Source: Glycomyces artemisiae
GTDB taxonomy: Bacteria > Actinomycetota > Actinomycetes > Mycobacteriales > Micromonosporaceae
Direction of reading: 5' to 3'
Assembly (NCBI RefSeq): GCF_003002955.1
Contig: NZ_PVTJ01000001.1
Coordinates: 310,001-374,000, forward strand
DNA: 64,000 nt
Positions 54,385 through 62,515 of this stretch are shown here, in pieces. The notes beneath the pieces were generated by a model. The model worked only from the letters and a program-made list of their open reading frames with translations, made no database searches and had not been told where the DNA came from. A program made the translations under genes and the position numbers. The stretch's first letter is position 1, and each line of letters begins with the position of its first letter.

Positions 54385-55437
54385 ATGACCGACTCACCCC
54401 GCGGCACCGAGGCGGCGACCTACCTCGCGGAGGTCCGCCGCCACCTCGCCGACCTGCCGCCCGCGGTCCGCGAGGACCTGCTCGCCGACCTCGAAGCCCA
54501 CCTGAACGAGGTCGCCGCCGACCTGGAACCGGGCGCCACGCTCGCCGGACGCCTCGGCGCCCCGGCGGCGTACGCCGCGGAGCTCCGGGAGACCGTCGTC
54601 GTCGAAGGCGACTCCGAGCCGGTCGCGGCGCGCCGCGACCGGATCGCGGAGGCCCGCGCCGCCGTCGCCAGGACCGCCGACGCGGCCACCCGCTCGGCGG
54701 GCATGGGGGACTTCGCCGAGTTCCGCGAGAAGGTCAGGCCCGGCTGGTGGGCCGTGCGCGGCGCGGTAGGCGCGCTGCTCCTGCTCTACTGGTTCTCCTC
54801 GGTCCAGTACGGCTTCACCGACTTCTGGATCTTCGGCTCGTTCCCGGGCCTGGTCTTCGGGCTCGCGGCGGTGCTCCTCGGCGTCTGGATCTCCCTGCGG
54901 ATCGGCACCGCCTCGACCCGCTGGGGCCGCACCTCGCAGCTGTGGACCGCCTGGCTCGGCGCGGGCCTGATGGCCCTGGCCGCCTACCAGTTCGCGTGGG
55001 TCTACACCGGCGGGCTGCCGGACCGGTACGTCCCGTCCGCGTCCTACTCCTACGACGACGGCTCCCTGGAGATCGAGGACCTCCGCGCCTACGACGAGAA
55101 CGGCGAGCCGATCGACGGGTTCTACCTCTTCGACCAGAACGGCGACCCGGTGCTCCTCGGCGACCCGTACCGGTGCGATTCGGGGGACCAGTACACGGAC
55201 CCGTACGGCGAACACGGCTACCTGTACCCGCTGTGCCCTACCCCGGAAGAGGCCCTGGGCGAAGCCACGCCCTCCGACGACCGGGAGCCCACCGCCGGAC
55301 CGAGCGAGTCCCCGACCGCCGACGAGACCACCGAGGCCCCGGAGGAGTCCCCGAGCGACGAGCCCGACCCGACGGCGTCCGATGAGCCGACCACGGCAGA
55401 GGCCACCCCGAGCGAGGCCGACCCGACCACCGACTAG
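54385..55437 (+). CDS. HAAS-domain membrane protein with long acidic tail
   Basis: A 350-residue protein. The N-terminus (YLAEVRRHLADLPPAVREDL, then ADLEAHLNEV) is a HAAS/DUF1700-like signalling helix domain. A helical linker and three membrane segments (residues about 125-220) follow. The outer part contains PYRCDSGDQ and LYPLCPTPEE, a possible disulfide. The last 80 residues are Ser/Thr/Glu/Asp/Pro-rich. It is coupled to the PadR gene and probably senses or relays an envelope signal. The function is unknown. Confidence 0.8.
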   Translation: MTDSPRGTEAATYLAEVRRHLADLPPAVREDLLADLEAHLNEVAADLEPGATLAGRLGAPAAYAAELRETVVVEGDSEPVAARRDRIAEARAAVARTADAATRSAGMGDFAEFREKVRPGWWAVRGAVGALLLLYWFSSVQYGFTDFWIFGSFPGLVFGLAAVLLGVWISLRIGTASTRWGRTSQLWTAWLGAGLMALAAYQFAWVYTGGLPDRYVPSASYSYDDGSLEIEDLRAYDENGEPIDGFYLFDQNGDPVLLGDPYRCDSGDQYTDPYGEHGYLYPLCPTPEEALGEATPSDDREPTAGPSESPTADETTEAPEESPSDEPDPTASDEPTTAEATPSEADPTTD

Positions 55438-55451
55438 CCCCCACCCGCCAC

Positions 55452-55483
55452 ACCGGCCCCGCCCGCACCAGGGCGGGGCCGGT
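55452..55483 (+). terminator. Terminator after the PadR/HAAS operon
   Basis: ACCGGCCCCGCCC and GGGCGGGGCCGGT form a thirteen-base-pair stem with a GCACCA loop. The stretch from here to 55735 contains no convincing gene. Confidence 0.78.
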
Positions 55484-55735
55484 CCGTTGCCTCCTGTGAC
55501 ATTGCTCTCCGTGGACCTAAGTGGAAGAAAGAAGAAGCGTCCCGGGCACTGTCAATGGCCCGTTCGGCCGAGTCGCCGGCCCGCGGTTCCCGGCCTTTGG
55601 GGTGCCCTTCGCGATACTCCCGCTATCGGGCGAGACGGGCACGGAAGCCCTTGCGGTACAGGCGGCAATGTGCCGTAATGTCGCCGTTACCGAGCGGTAC
55701 GGAACCGGCTGCGGGTCCTTTTAGGGTTACCCCCG

Positions 55736-56446
55736 ATGTTTACCCGCATGAAGACGACCCGAGCCAAGCACCGCTCCGACGAGCGCCGCCCCGGCGGCCT
55801 CCGGCACGTGGTGCGCACCCGGGTGTTCGTGTCCTCGGCGGCCGTACTGCTCGCAGTCGGCTCGGCGAGCAGCGCGAGCGCCGCGATCATCGCCACCGAC
55901 GACCCGACCGCCGAGGAACGGCTCGCCGAGCAGATCGTCGCCGACGCCGGCACCGCCGACCGCCAGTGGGACGACGTGGAGTCCATGGACAGCATCCTGC
56001 CCGAGAAGGCGGAAGCGGCCCCCGGGACCGCGCAGTCCGACCCCGCGGAGGTCCCCGAGGAAGAGGAGCCGGCCGCCGAAGCGGAGACCTCGGACGACTC
56101 GTCGTCCGGGCCGAGCGTCGACATCTCGGCCGAGTGCTCCGACTACTCCGGCAACCAGGCCATCGGCTGCACCATGACGCTCGACGCCGGGTGGGACATG
56201 GGCGAGTTCCAGTGCCTCGTGGACCTGTGGAACCGCGAGTCCGGCTGGGACGAGTCCGCCTACAACTCCGGCTCCGGCGCCTACGGCATCCCGCAGGCGC
56301 TCCCCGGCGACAAGATGGCCGCCAACGGCGACGACTGGGAGACCAACCCGGCCACCCAGATCGCCTGGGGCCTCGACTACATCGAAGGCCGCTACGGCAG
56401 CCCGTGCGGCGCATGGTCGCACAGCGAGTCCAACGGCTGGTACTAG
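55736..56446 (+). CDS. Secreted lytic transglycosylase-like protein
   Basis: A 236-residue exported protein. A basic N-terminus and signal helix (VFVSSAAVLLAVGSASSASA) precede an acidic region (PEEEEPAAEAETSDDSSSG) and a C-terminal domain with WNRESGWDESAYN, SGAYGIPQALPG and GSPCGAWSHS. This matches the actinobacterial SLT-like/aggregation-promoting-factor C-terminus, with Glu of RESGW as the likely catalytic acid. Three cysteines occur in it. ATG 55736 follows TAGGGT closely; ATG 55748 is an alternative. It likely cuts peptidoglycan. Confidence 0.83.
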   Translation: MFTRMKTTRAKHRSDERRPGGLRHVVRTRVFVSSAAVLLAVGSASSASAAIIATDDPTAEERLAEQIVADAGTADRQWDDVESMDSILPEKAEAAPGTAQSDPAEVPEEEEPAAEAETSDDSSSGPSVDISAECSDYSGNQAIGCTMTLDAGWDMGEFQCLVDLWNRESGWDESAYNSGSGAYGIPQALPGDKMAANGDDWETNPATQIAWGLDYIEGRYGSPCGAWSHSESNGWY

Positions 56447-56453
56447 CAGTCCC

Positions 56454-56999
56454 TTAGTCTCGATCCGACGCGAACCCGGAGTTCGCTGACCCAGGGAGGC
56501 CCCGGCGCAGCCGCGCCGGGGCCTCCTGCCTCTCCCGCAGCGCCCCTTCGAGCCGGTTGAGCAGGAACTGGAGCGACCCGCGCAGGTGCGCCTCGTCCTG
56601 GCCCGGCTCCCCGGTGAGGGCCGTGAGCACGTACTGCTCGGTGTAGTCCAGGCGCGTGCCGCCGCCCACGGGGGCGAGCGCCACCGTCACCAGGGACACG
56701 TTGCGGCGCAAGCCGTCCACGCTCAGCTCGTACCCGAAGACGATCCGCCGGGGCTCCTCCAGGTCGAAGATCCGCGACCGCCACTCCACCAGCTCCGGCG
56801 CCCCCGAGGCCGCGAACACGCCCGTCGAGGTCTCGCCGCCGCCCACGCGGAAGTCCAGCTCATGGGTGCCGTCCTTGCCCGGGATGCGGAACCAGCGGTC
56901 GCGGAGCGCGAAGTCGGCGAACGCGGCCCACACCCGCTCGGGAGGGGCGTCCAGGTCGCGCGAGAGGGTCGCCGTGCCGTGCACGGGTGCGTCGGTCAT
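56454..56999 (-). CDS. SRPBCC/AHSA1-like protein
   Basis: A 181-residue START-fold protein: SRDLDAPPERVWAAFADFAL at the N-terminus, a central GVFAASGAPELVEWRSRIFD, and a final helix LRGSLQFLLNRLEGALRERQ. Such proteins bind small hydrophobic ligands or act as stress co-chaperones. The last 20 residues (APARLRRGLPGSANSGF...) are encoded by a terminator-like hairpin and look non-conserved. It is 36 bases downstream of the nurA-like gene and in the same orientation. Confidence 0.85.
   Translation of the reverse strand: MTDAPVHGTATLSRDLDAPPERVWAAFADFALRDRWFRIPGKDGTHELDFRVGGGETSTGVFAASGAPELVEWRSRIFDLEEPRRIVFGYELSVDGLRRNVSLVTVALAPVGGGTRLDYTEQYVLTALTGEPGQDEAHLRGSLQFLLNRLEGALRERQEAPARLRRGLPGSANSGFASDRD
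56495..56526. terminator. Hairpin inside the end of the SRPBCC gene
   Basis: A fourteen-base-pair perfect stem (GGAGGCCCCGGCGC and its complement) with an AGCC loop. It lies 49 bases after the stop of the transglycosylase-like gene, followed by TGCCTCTCCC, but within the last codons of the converging SRPBCC gene. Confidence 0.6.
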
Positions 57000-57035
57000 G
57001 CCAGACCGAACACCGCCAGGGCCCGAACGCTTCCC

Positions 57036-57950
57036 TCAGCCGCCGGTCTCCATCGACGCCGCCCGCACCGAGCGCAGCAGCAGCCGCGGGTCGCCGAGCA
57101 TCCGCTTCAGGCGCCGCTCCAGACCCGCGATCGGCGTCAGGTTCTGCGGCGCGCGGGCGTCCTTGTGGGCCGCGGACCCCAGCGGCGGGAGCGCCGCGGC
57201 GGTCGCGTCGGCGAGGGCGATCGCGGCCTCGTCGGTGAGGTCGTCGGAGGCTTCCAGGCGCGCCACGCCCGACCAGCCGCGCGAGCTCGTCCCGGGCAGC
57301 CGCAGGTACCACGTGTAGCGGGGCCAGCCCGACACCAGGTGGAACACGGGGGTGCGCTGGCCGGGGGCGAGCTTCTCGACCACGGCGTTCTGCTCGCCCT
57401 TGAGGTAGGACCTGGAGTGGCTCTTGATGTAGCCCACCGAGTTCGAGAGCTGGTCGCGCCCGCGCAGCGGCCCGTCGAGGACCGCGAGCTCGGCGTCCAT
57501 CGCCACCATCGAGGCGACCTTCGCCTCCAGAGAGGCCATCGCGTGCTGGGCCGCGGAGATCAGCTCGCCCGGGTCGGCGGACTCGACCTTGCGGTACGGG
57601 TACCGCCCGAAGTCAGCGCCGGGGTCGACGGCCGCGAACAGGCCGCGCTCCACGTCCGCCTCGGCGACGGCGGAGACGTGCCCGTCGAGGTCGCAGGCCA
57701 CCGCCCCGGCGGCCCAGGAGACGCACAGGCCCGGCCAGCGCTCCCCGCCTTCCAGGAGCTCGACCCGGGCGTCGATGCGGCGCACGCCGTCGACCACGAC
57801 GATGCGGCGCGGGCCCGTCGCGGGCGCGTCGATGGGGCGCCAGTCCTCGGGGTCGAGCTCGATCTCGGTGCGCACGGTGCCCCCGGTGCGCGAGGGCGAC
57901 TCGGGGTTGTCGGCGAAGGACGGGTCCCACGCGTCGACGGTGATCTGCAA
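57036..57950 (-). CDS. nurA: NurA-like 5'-3' nuclease domain protein
   Basis: A 304-residue protein with the NurA layout. The first metal-binding Asp lies in IVVVDGVRRIDAR (residues about 50-60). AELAVLDGPLRGRDQL holds the second acidic block, and VGYIKSHSRSYL the conserved Lys/Ser block. In archaea NurA trims DNA ends together with HerA and Mre11-Rad50. The HerA-like, SbcD and SbcC genes lie just upstream in the same orientation. The TTG at 57950 is preferred (GCAGGTG upstream, protein starts at QITVDAW); an ATG at 57995 is the alternative. The assignment is by motif and context. Confidence 0.72.
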   Translation of the reverse strand: MQITVDAWDPSFADNPESPSRTGGTVRTEIELDPEDWRPIDAPATGPRRIVVVDGVRRIDARVELLEGGERWPGLCVSWAAGAVACDLDGHVSAVAEADVERGLFAAVDPGADFGRYPYRKVESADPGELISAAQHAMASLEAKVASMVAMDAELAVLDGPLRGRDQLSNSVGYIKSHSRSYLKGEQNAVVEKLAPGQRTPVFHLVSGWPRYTWYLRLPGTSSRGWSGVARLEASDDLTDEAAIALADATAAALPPLGSAAHKDARAPQNLTPIAGLERRLKRMLGDPRLLLRSVRAASMETGG

Positions 57951-58013
57951 GGCGCACCTGCTTTCAGGTCGATTGCGGCCCAGCCTACTTCCCATCGTCG
58001 ACGCGCGCGGCGC

Positions 58014-58039
58014 GCAGGGAGGGCCGGGGCCCTCCCTGC
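58014..58039 (-). terminator. Hairpin after the exported carbonic anhydrase gene
   Basis: GCAGGGAGGGC and GCCCTCCCTGC form an eleven-base-pair stem with a CGGG loop, just past the stop of the carbonic anhydrase gene and before the nurA-like gene. It may reduce readthrough into nurA. Confidence 0.65.
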
Positions 58040-58043
58040 ACGC

Positions 58044-58832
58044 TCAGACCTCGATCTCGGTGACGACGCCGGTCTCCAGCGAGTACACGGCGCCGACGAC
58101 GGTCAGCTCCCCGTCGGCGACGAGTTCGGCGAGGTTCGGGTGCTCCTTGAGCGCCTGCACGGTGAGGGCGACGTTCGCGGCGATCATCGCGTCCACGGGG
58201 TCCCCGGACTCCTCCTTCGCGGCCTCGTAGGCGGGCGTGAGGGCCTCCACGATCTCGGGGAGGTGGTAGCCGTGGTCCTCGGCCTCCTCGGCCTCCTCGC
58301 CCGCGTCGGCGGCGGCGAGCGCGTCGTGGGCGGCGGTGACGGCCCCGCACTTCTGGTGGCCCAGGACGACGAGCAGCGGGGCCTCCAGGGCCGCGGGCCC
58401 GTAGGACACGGACTCGGACACGAGCGGGTCGAAGGTGTTCGCGGCGGTGCGGGTGACCATGATGTCGCCGACGCCGGTGTCGAAGACCAGTTCGGGGGCG
58501 ACGCGGGAGTCGACGCACGTGAAGACCGCGGCGCGCGGCGCCTGGCCTTCGACGAGCTCCTGGCGGGTCTCGACGTCGGCGTCGGGGTGGGCGGACTCCC
58601 CGGCGGCCCACCGCTGGTTCCCTTCGAGGAGGGCGTCCCAGATCTCCTCGGCCGTCTCCAGGTCCTTGAGGTCCGGGACTTCGGCTGCGGCGGAAGCGGT
58701 CTCGGAGGCTGCGGCGCCCCCGGTGTCGGTGGAGCAGGCGTCGAGGGCGAGCACGAGGGCGGAACCGGTGCCGATCGCCGCGGCGCCGGTGAGCAGCTTG
58801 CGGCGATTGCCGGAAACGTTGAGAGATTTCAC
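58044..58832 (-). CDS. Exported beta-carbonic anhydrase
   Basis: A 262-residue beta-class enzyme with an N-terminal export signal. NRRKLLTGAAAIGTGSALVL resembles a Tat signal, and Cys33 in LALDAC could be a lipidation site. Zinc ligands are CVDSRV (Cys, Asp-Arg) and GHQKCG (His, Cys). It carries an insertion rich in Glu/Ala (DAGEEAEEAEDHG). It would act outside the cytosol on CO2/bicarbonate. It is placed between sbcC and the nurA-like gene, apparently unrelated in function. Confidence 0.9.
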   Translation of the reverse strand: MKSLNVSGNRRKLLTGAAAIGTGSALVLALDACSTDTGGAAASETASAAAEVPDLKDLETAEEIWDALLEGNQRWAAGESAHPDADVETRQELVEGQAPRAAVFTCVDSRVAPELVFDTGVGDIMVTRTAANTFDPLVSESVSYGPAALEAPLLVVLGHQKCGAVTAAHDALAAADAGEEAEEAEDHGYHLPEIVEALTPAYEAAKEESGDPVDAMIAANVALTVQALKEHPNLAELVADGELTVVGAVYSLETGVVTEIEV

Positions 58833-58889
58833 GATTCAGGGATACTCCTGCCGCGCGGGCGAACAGGAGGTGAACGATTCCGATGTGCT

Positions 58890-58907
58890 CCCCGGCATAC
58901 GCCGGGG
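58890..58907 (-). terminator. Short hairpin after sbcC
   Basis: CCCCGGC and GCCGGGG (seven base pairs, ATAC loop) lie twelve bases past the sbcC stop. It is a weak terminator candidate in the 86-base gap before the carbonic anhydrase gene. Confidence 0.45.
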
Positions 58908-58918
58908 CGGGCCCGCGT

Positions 58919-61351
58919 CTAGGTCCAGCTCTTCTCGACGTGGGACCCCTTGGCGTCCTTGGTGATCCGGAAGCGCACGGGCACGCGTTCGGCGAGTTCG
59001 GGCACGTGCGTCACCAGGCCCACGGTGCGCCCGGCCGACAGCGTGAGGGCCTCCAGCGTCGTCGCGACGGCGTCGAGGGTCTCGGGGTCGAGCGTGCCGA
59101 AGCCCTCGTCGAGGATGATCGACTCCAGGCACGCGCCGTGGCGCGCGAGGCTCGCGAGCTGGTCGCTCAGCGCGAGCGCCAGCGACAGCGAGGCCGCGAA
59201 GGTCTCGCCGCCCGAGAGGCTCCGCGCCGGGCGGGCCATGTCGGCGTCGTGGTGGTCCACGACCCAGAAGTCCTGCTCGCGGTAGATGAGGTCGTACTGG
59301 CCCGAGGTGATCTGGTTGAGCATCACCGTCGCGCCCGCCACGAGCTCGTCGAGGGCCTCCGACAGGAGCCACTCCATGAACCGCCGCGCCTCCAGGTGGG
59401 ACGCGAGGGCCTTCGCGACCTCGGCTTCGTGCGCGAAGCGGCGGGTCTCGGCCTCCAGGTCCACGCGCTGGGCGCGGGCGTCCCGCAGCCGCGCGGACGC
59501 GGCCTTGGCGGACTCGACGGCGGCGGCGTGCCTGCCGACGTAGTCGCCGCCGGTGCCGGTGCGCGGCACTTCGATGTCGAACTCGCCCAAGGAGAGCCGC
59601 AGCTCCCCGCGGAGGGTCGCGGCGCGGCCGTCGAGTCCGGTCAGCTCGGTGCGGGCCGCTTCGCGTTCGGCCCCGGCCCGTTCCAGCGAGGCCGCGGCCC
59701 AGCCGACGAGGGCGTCCCAGCTCGCGGCCAGGTCGTCTCCGGCGGCGGGCGGGGCCAGTGCGGCGACCTGGTCGCGGGCGTGCTGGAACTCCTTCCAGGC
59801 GCGCTGCTGCCGCTCGTCGGCGGCCTGCTTGCGCTTCTCGGCCTCGCGCAGGGCCCGCCGGGCGGCCTTGAGGGCCGCGCCGGTGCCCGCGAGCTGCTGG
59901 CGGGCCTCCTCGGAGGACGCTCGCTTCGCTTGCAGCGCAGGCGGGTCGTCGACGCCTTCGAGGCGCTTCTTCAGGCGCCCTTCGGCGAGTCGCAGCTCGG
60001 TGAGCCGCTCCTCGTAGTTCTCCAGCTTCGTCTGGAGCGCGACGACGGCGGCCTGCGCGTCGCGGTGCTCGATCGTGGCGGTGCGGGAGGCCTCCTCGGC
60101 CTGCTGCATGGACTCGGAGAGGTCGTGCTCGGGCACCGTGTCGACGGGCCGGTCGCAGACGGGGCACTCGTCGCCGACGCTGAGCCCGGCCCGGAGGGTC
60201 CCGGCGAGCTCGGCCATCCGGACCTTGTGGAGGGACGCGTGCTGGATCTCGACCTCCTCCCCGGCGGCCTCCTCCAGCTCCTTCGCCTCGGCGAACTGGT
60301 CGCGCAGCTCCTCGGTCAGCTCCAGGCCGGTCTTCAGCTTCGACTGGGTCTCGGCGAGTTCGGCCCAGGCCTTGAGCTGGCGTTCGATGAGCGCGAGGTC
60401 GAGGCCGTCGAGTTCGCCGCGGAGGCGCTCGTCCTCGGCCTCGGTGGTCTCCACTTCGGACGCCTTGTCCGCGGCGGCGGCAGCGGCGTCGGCGACCTGC
60501 GCGGCGATGTCGGCGACGCCCTCGGGCCGCTTGATGTAGGTGAGGGACGCGAGGTTCGACTCCGCTTCGGCGAGGCGCCTGCGGGCGGCGTCCACGGCCG
60601 CGGCGAGCCCGTCGAGGGCGTTCGCCTTGTCGCGCACGGGCTCGGTGAGCTTCTCCAGCCGCTCGACGCGTTCGGCGGCGGCGGCCAGTTCGGCGTCGGT
60701 GACGGCGGGCACGCGCGCGAGCTGCGCTTCGAGGGTCTTCATCGCGGTCGTGGCGGCGTCCCGTTTCGCGCCCGCGAGCTGCTGGACCCGCCGGTACACG
60801 CTGTGCCCGAGGAGGTTCTCCAGGATCTTGCGGCGGTCGGCGGGGGAGGCGTGGAGGAACTCCGCGAACTCGCCCTGGGGGAGGAGCACGCACTTGGTGA
60901 ACTGCTCGAACGGCAGGCCGATGACGCGCTCGGCGGCGCTGCTGACCTCGCTGGGGCTGCCCGCGAGCGCGCGGCCGAGGCCCTCGACGAGCGATTCGTC
61001 GTCGGCGGGGTTCACGCCGTCGGGGAGCTGCTCCAAAGCGGCCGTGGTGGTCTTGACCTTGCCGTTGCGGTCGCGGCGCAGGATGCGGGTCGCCACGTAG
61101 TGCGTTCCGGCGGCGGCGAACACGAGCCGCACCCGTCCCTCCACTGCGGACGGCGCGAGGGCGTTCTGCGTGGTGTTGACCCGCCACCGCGGCGTGCGCC
61201 CGTACAGCGCGAAGCAGATCGCGTCGAGCACCGTGGACTTCCCGGCGCCGGTGGGCCCGGTGAGCGCGAAGAAGTCGACGTCGGTGAAGTCGAAGGTCTC
61301 GGTGCCGGTGTAGGACGCGAAACCGTTGAGGTCCAGCCGGATCGGGCGCAT
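58919..61351 (-). CDS. sbcC: DNA exonuclease subunit SbcC (Rad50-like)
   Basis: An 810-residue SMC-like ATPase. Walker A GPTGAGKST lies near residue 36. Long coiled coils flank a zinc-hook CPVC near residue 394. The ABC signature LSGGETFAASLSLALALSDQ and Walker B IILDEGFGTLD are near the C-terminus. It is shorter than the E. coli protein (about 1050), in keeping with actinobacterial forms. The start ATG 61351 overlaps the sbcD stop by one base. It forms the Mre11-Rad50-type end-processing complex with SbcD. Confidence 0.95.
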   Translation of the reverse strand: MRPIRLDLNGFASYTGTETFDFTDVDFFALTGPTGAGKSTVLDAICFALYGRTPRWRVNTTQNALAPSAVEGRVRLVFAAAGTHYVATRILRRDRNGKVKTTTAALEQLPDGVNPADDESLVEGLGRALAGSPSEVSSAAERVIGLPFEQFTKCVLLPQGEFAEFLHASPADRRKILENLLGHSVYRRVQQLAGAKRDAATTAMKTLEAQLARVPAVTDAELAAAAERVERLEKLTEPVRDKANALDGLAAAVDAARRRLAEAESNLASLTYIKRPEGVADIAAQVADAAAAAADKASEVETTEAEDERLRGELDGLDLALIERQLKAWAELAETQSKLKTGLELTEELRDQFAEAKELEEAAGEEVEIQHASLHKVRMAELAGTLRAGLSVGDECPVCDRPVDTVPEHDLSESMQQAEEASRTATIEHRDAQAAVVALQTKLENYEERLTELRLAEGRLKKRLEGVDDPPALQAKRASSEEARQQLAGTGAALKAARRALREAEKRKQAADERQQRAWKEFQHARDQVAALAPPAAGDDLAASWDALVGWAAASLERAGAEREAARTELTGLDGRAATLRGELRLSLGEFDIEVPRTGTGGDYVGRHAAAVESAKAASARLRDARAQRVDLEAETRRFAHEAEVAKALASHLEARRFMEWLLSEALDELVAGATVMLNQITSGQYDLIYREQDFWVVDHHDADMARPARSLSGGETFAASLSLALALSDQLASLARHGACLESIILDEGFGTLDPETLDAVATTLEALTLSAGRTVGLVTHVPELAERVPVRFRITKDAKGSHVEKSWT

Positions 61352-62505
61352 CAGGCCTCCTCGGAGACGGTCTGGGTGTCCTCGTACAGGACCGAGAACA
61401 GCTTGGCGACCGCCGGGTCGTCGTGCCCGTTCTCGGTCAGGTACGTGCCGAACAGCTCGCCCGGGCTCCTCCCGGACCGCCGCTCGCGCGGCGTCTTCTG
61501 CTCCAGGCGCATGACCGGGTCGATGTGGATCTGGACCGCGCTGGGGAACAGGTCGGCGACCTCGGCGCGGAGCCCGGCCCGGGCGGGCTCGGTGACGAAC
61601 ACGCGCAGCCACGCCCGTTCGTCCACTTCGGTCTTCGCGAGGGTCTCCAGGTTCCCGCGCACGGTCTGGAGCGGCACGGCCTCGGTGAGCGGCACGGTGC
61701 GGACCTTCGCGGGGATGCCGGCGCTGACCTCGACGATCGCGACGCCCGGCGTGTGGTCCTCCTCGCCGAAGTCCACCGCGATCGGCGCCCCGGAGTACCG
61801 GATCGGGCACGGCCCGACGATCGCCTGCGCCCGGTGCAGGTGCCCCAGGGCCACATACGAAGTGGTGGGCGGGAAGATCGCGGCGGGCACGGCGTAGTCG
61901 GCCACGGTGTGGACCTCGCGCTCGCCGCCGCCCACTTTCCCTCCGACCACCGTGAGGTGCCCGGTGAACAGGTTGACGGTGTCGGCGCCGAAGTCCTGCG
62001 TGAGCGCGGCGACGAGGCGCCGCAGGTGGTCGGCGTAGTTCGCCTCGGCCCCGGCCGCGCCGAGCTCGAACAGCTCGGCGGCGCGCACGGCGTGGCGCTG
62101 GGCGATGAACGGCAGGGCCGCGCACTTCCACCGCTCCCCGTCCTTCGTCTCCCCGGTGATGAGGTGGTCGGCGGCCTTGCCGAGGCTGCCGCGCAGGTGG
62201 ATTCCGGCGGCGTGGGCCCATTCGCGCAGCGCGTCGAGGGCCTTGCCGTTGTCGTGGTTCCCGGCGACGACGACCACTTCGGCGCCGGTGCGGCGCAGGG
62301 CCGACAGGGCCGCCGTCAGGAGCTTCTGCGCCTCGCTGGAGGGCGAGGCTGTGTCGAACAGGTCCCCGGCGACGATCACGAGGTCCACGTCCTCGGCTTT
62401 GGCGACGTCGACGAGCTGTTTGAAGACCGCGCGCTGCTCGTCGAGCCGCGGGCGACCCTTCAAGGTGACGCCGACGTGCCAGTCGGACGTGTGGAGAATC
62501 CGCAT
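61351..62505 (-). CDS. sbcD: DNA exonuclease subunit SbcD (Mre11-like)
   Basis: A 384-residue manganese phosphoesterase nuclease. The five phosphoesterase motifs are visible: HTSDWHVG, GDLFDTASPS, AGNHDNGK, FTGHLTVVGG and ALGHLHRAQ. A C-terminal domain binds SbcC. It starts with ATG 62505, ten bases after the stop of the HerA-like gene, and ends inside the sbcC start. Confidence 0.95.
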   Translation of the reverse strand: MRILHTSDWHVGVTLKGRPRLDEQRAVFKQLVDVAKAEDVDLVIVAGDLFDTASPSSEAQKLLTAALSALRRTGAEVVVVAGNHDNGKALDALREWAHAAGIHLRGSLGKAADHLITGETKDGERWKCAALPFIAQRHAVRAAELFELGAAGAEANYADHLRRLVAALTQDFGADTVNLFTGHLTVVGGKVGGGEREVHTVADYAVPAAIFPPTTSYVALGHLHRAQAIVGPCPIRYSGAPIAVDFGEEDHTPGVAIVEVSAGIPAKVRTVPLTEAVPLQTVRGNLETLAKTEVDERAWLRVFVTEPARAGLRAEVADLFPSAVQIHIDPVMRLEQKTPRERRSGRSPGELFGTYLTENGHDDPAVAKLFSVLYEDTQTVSEEA

Positions 62506-62515
62506 TGCTGAACCC

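Noticed and set aside
54385..55437. Serine/threonine-rich tail as a sortase-anchored protein
   Set aside because: No LPXTG motif or C-terminal hydrophobic segment follows the tail.
55484..55735. Possible c-di-AMP (ydaO) riboswitch or small gene (55521-55724) before the transglycosylase-like gene
   Set aside because: Wall-hydrolase genes in actinobacteria often have this riboswitch, but its conserved sequence blocks are not found here, and the small open frame has no support.
58883..61897. 1004-residue open frame opposite sbcC/sbcD
   Set aside because: It is a shadow frame in high-GC DNA. SbcC and SbcD have full motif sets on the minus strand, while this frame has none.
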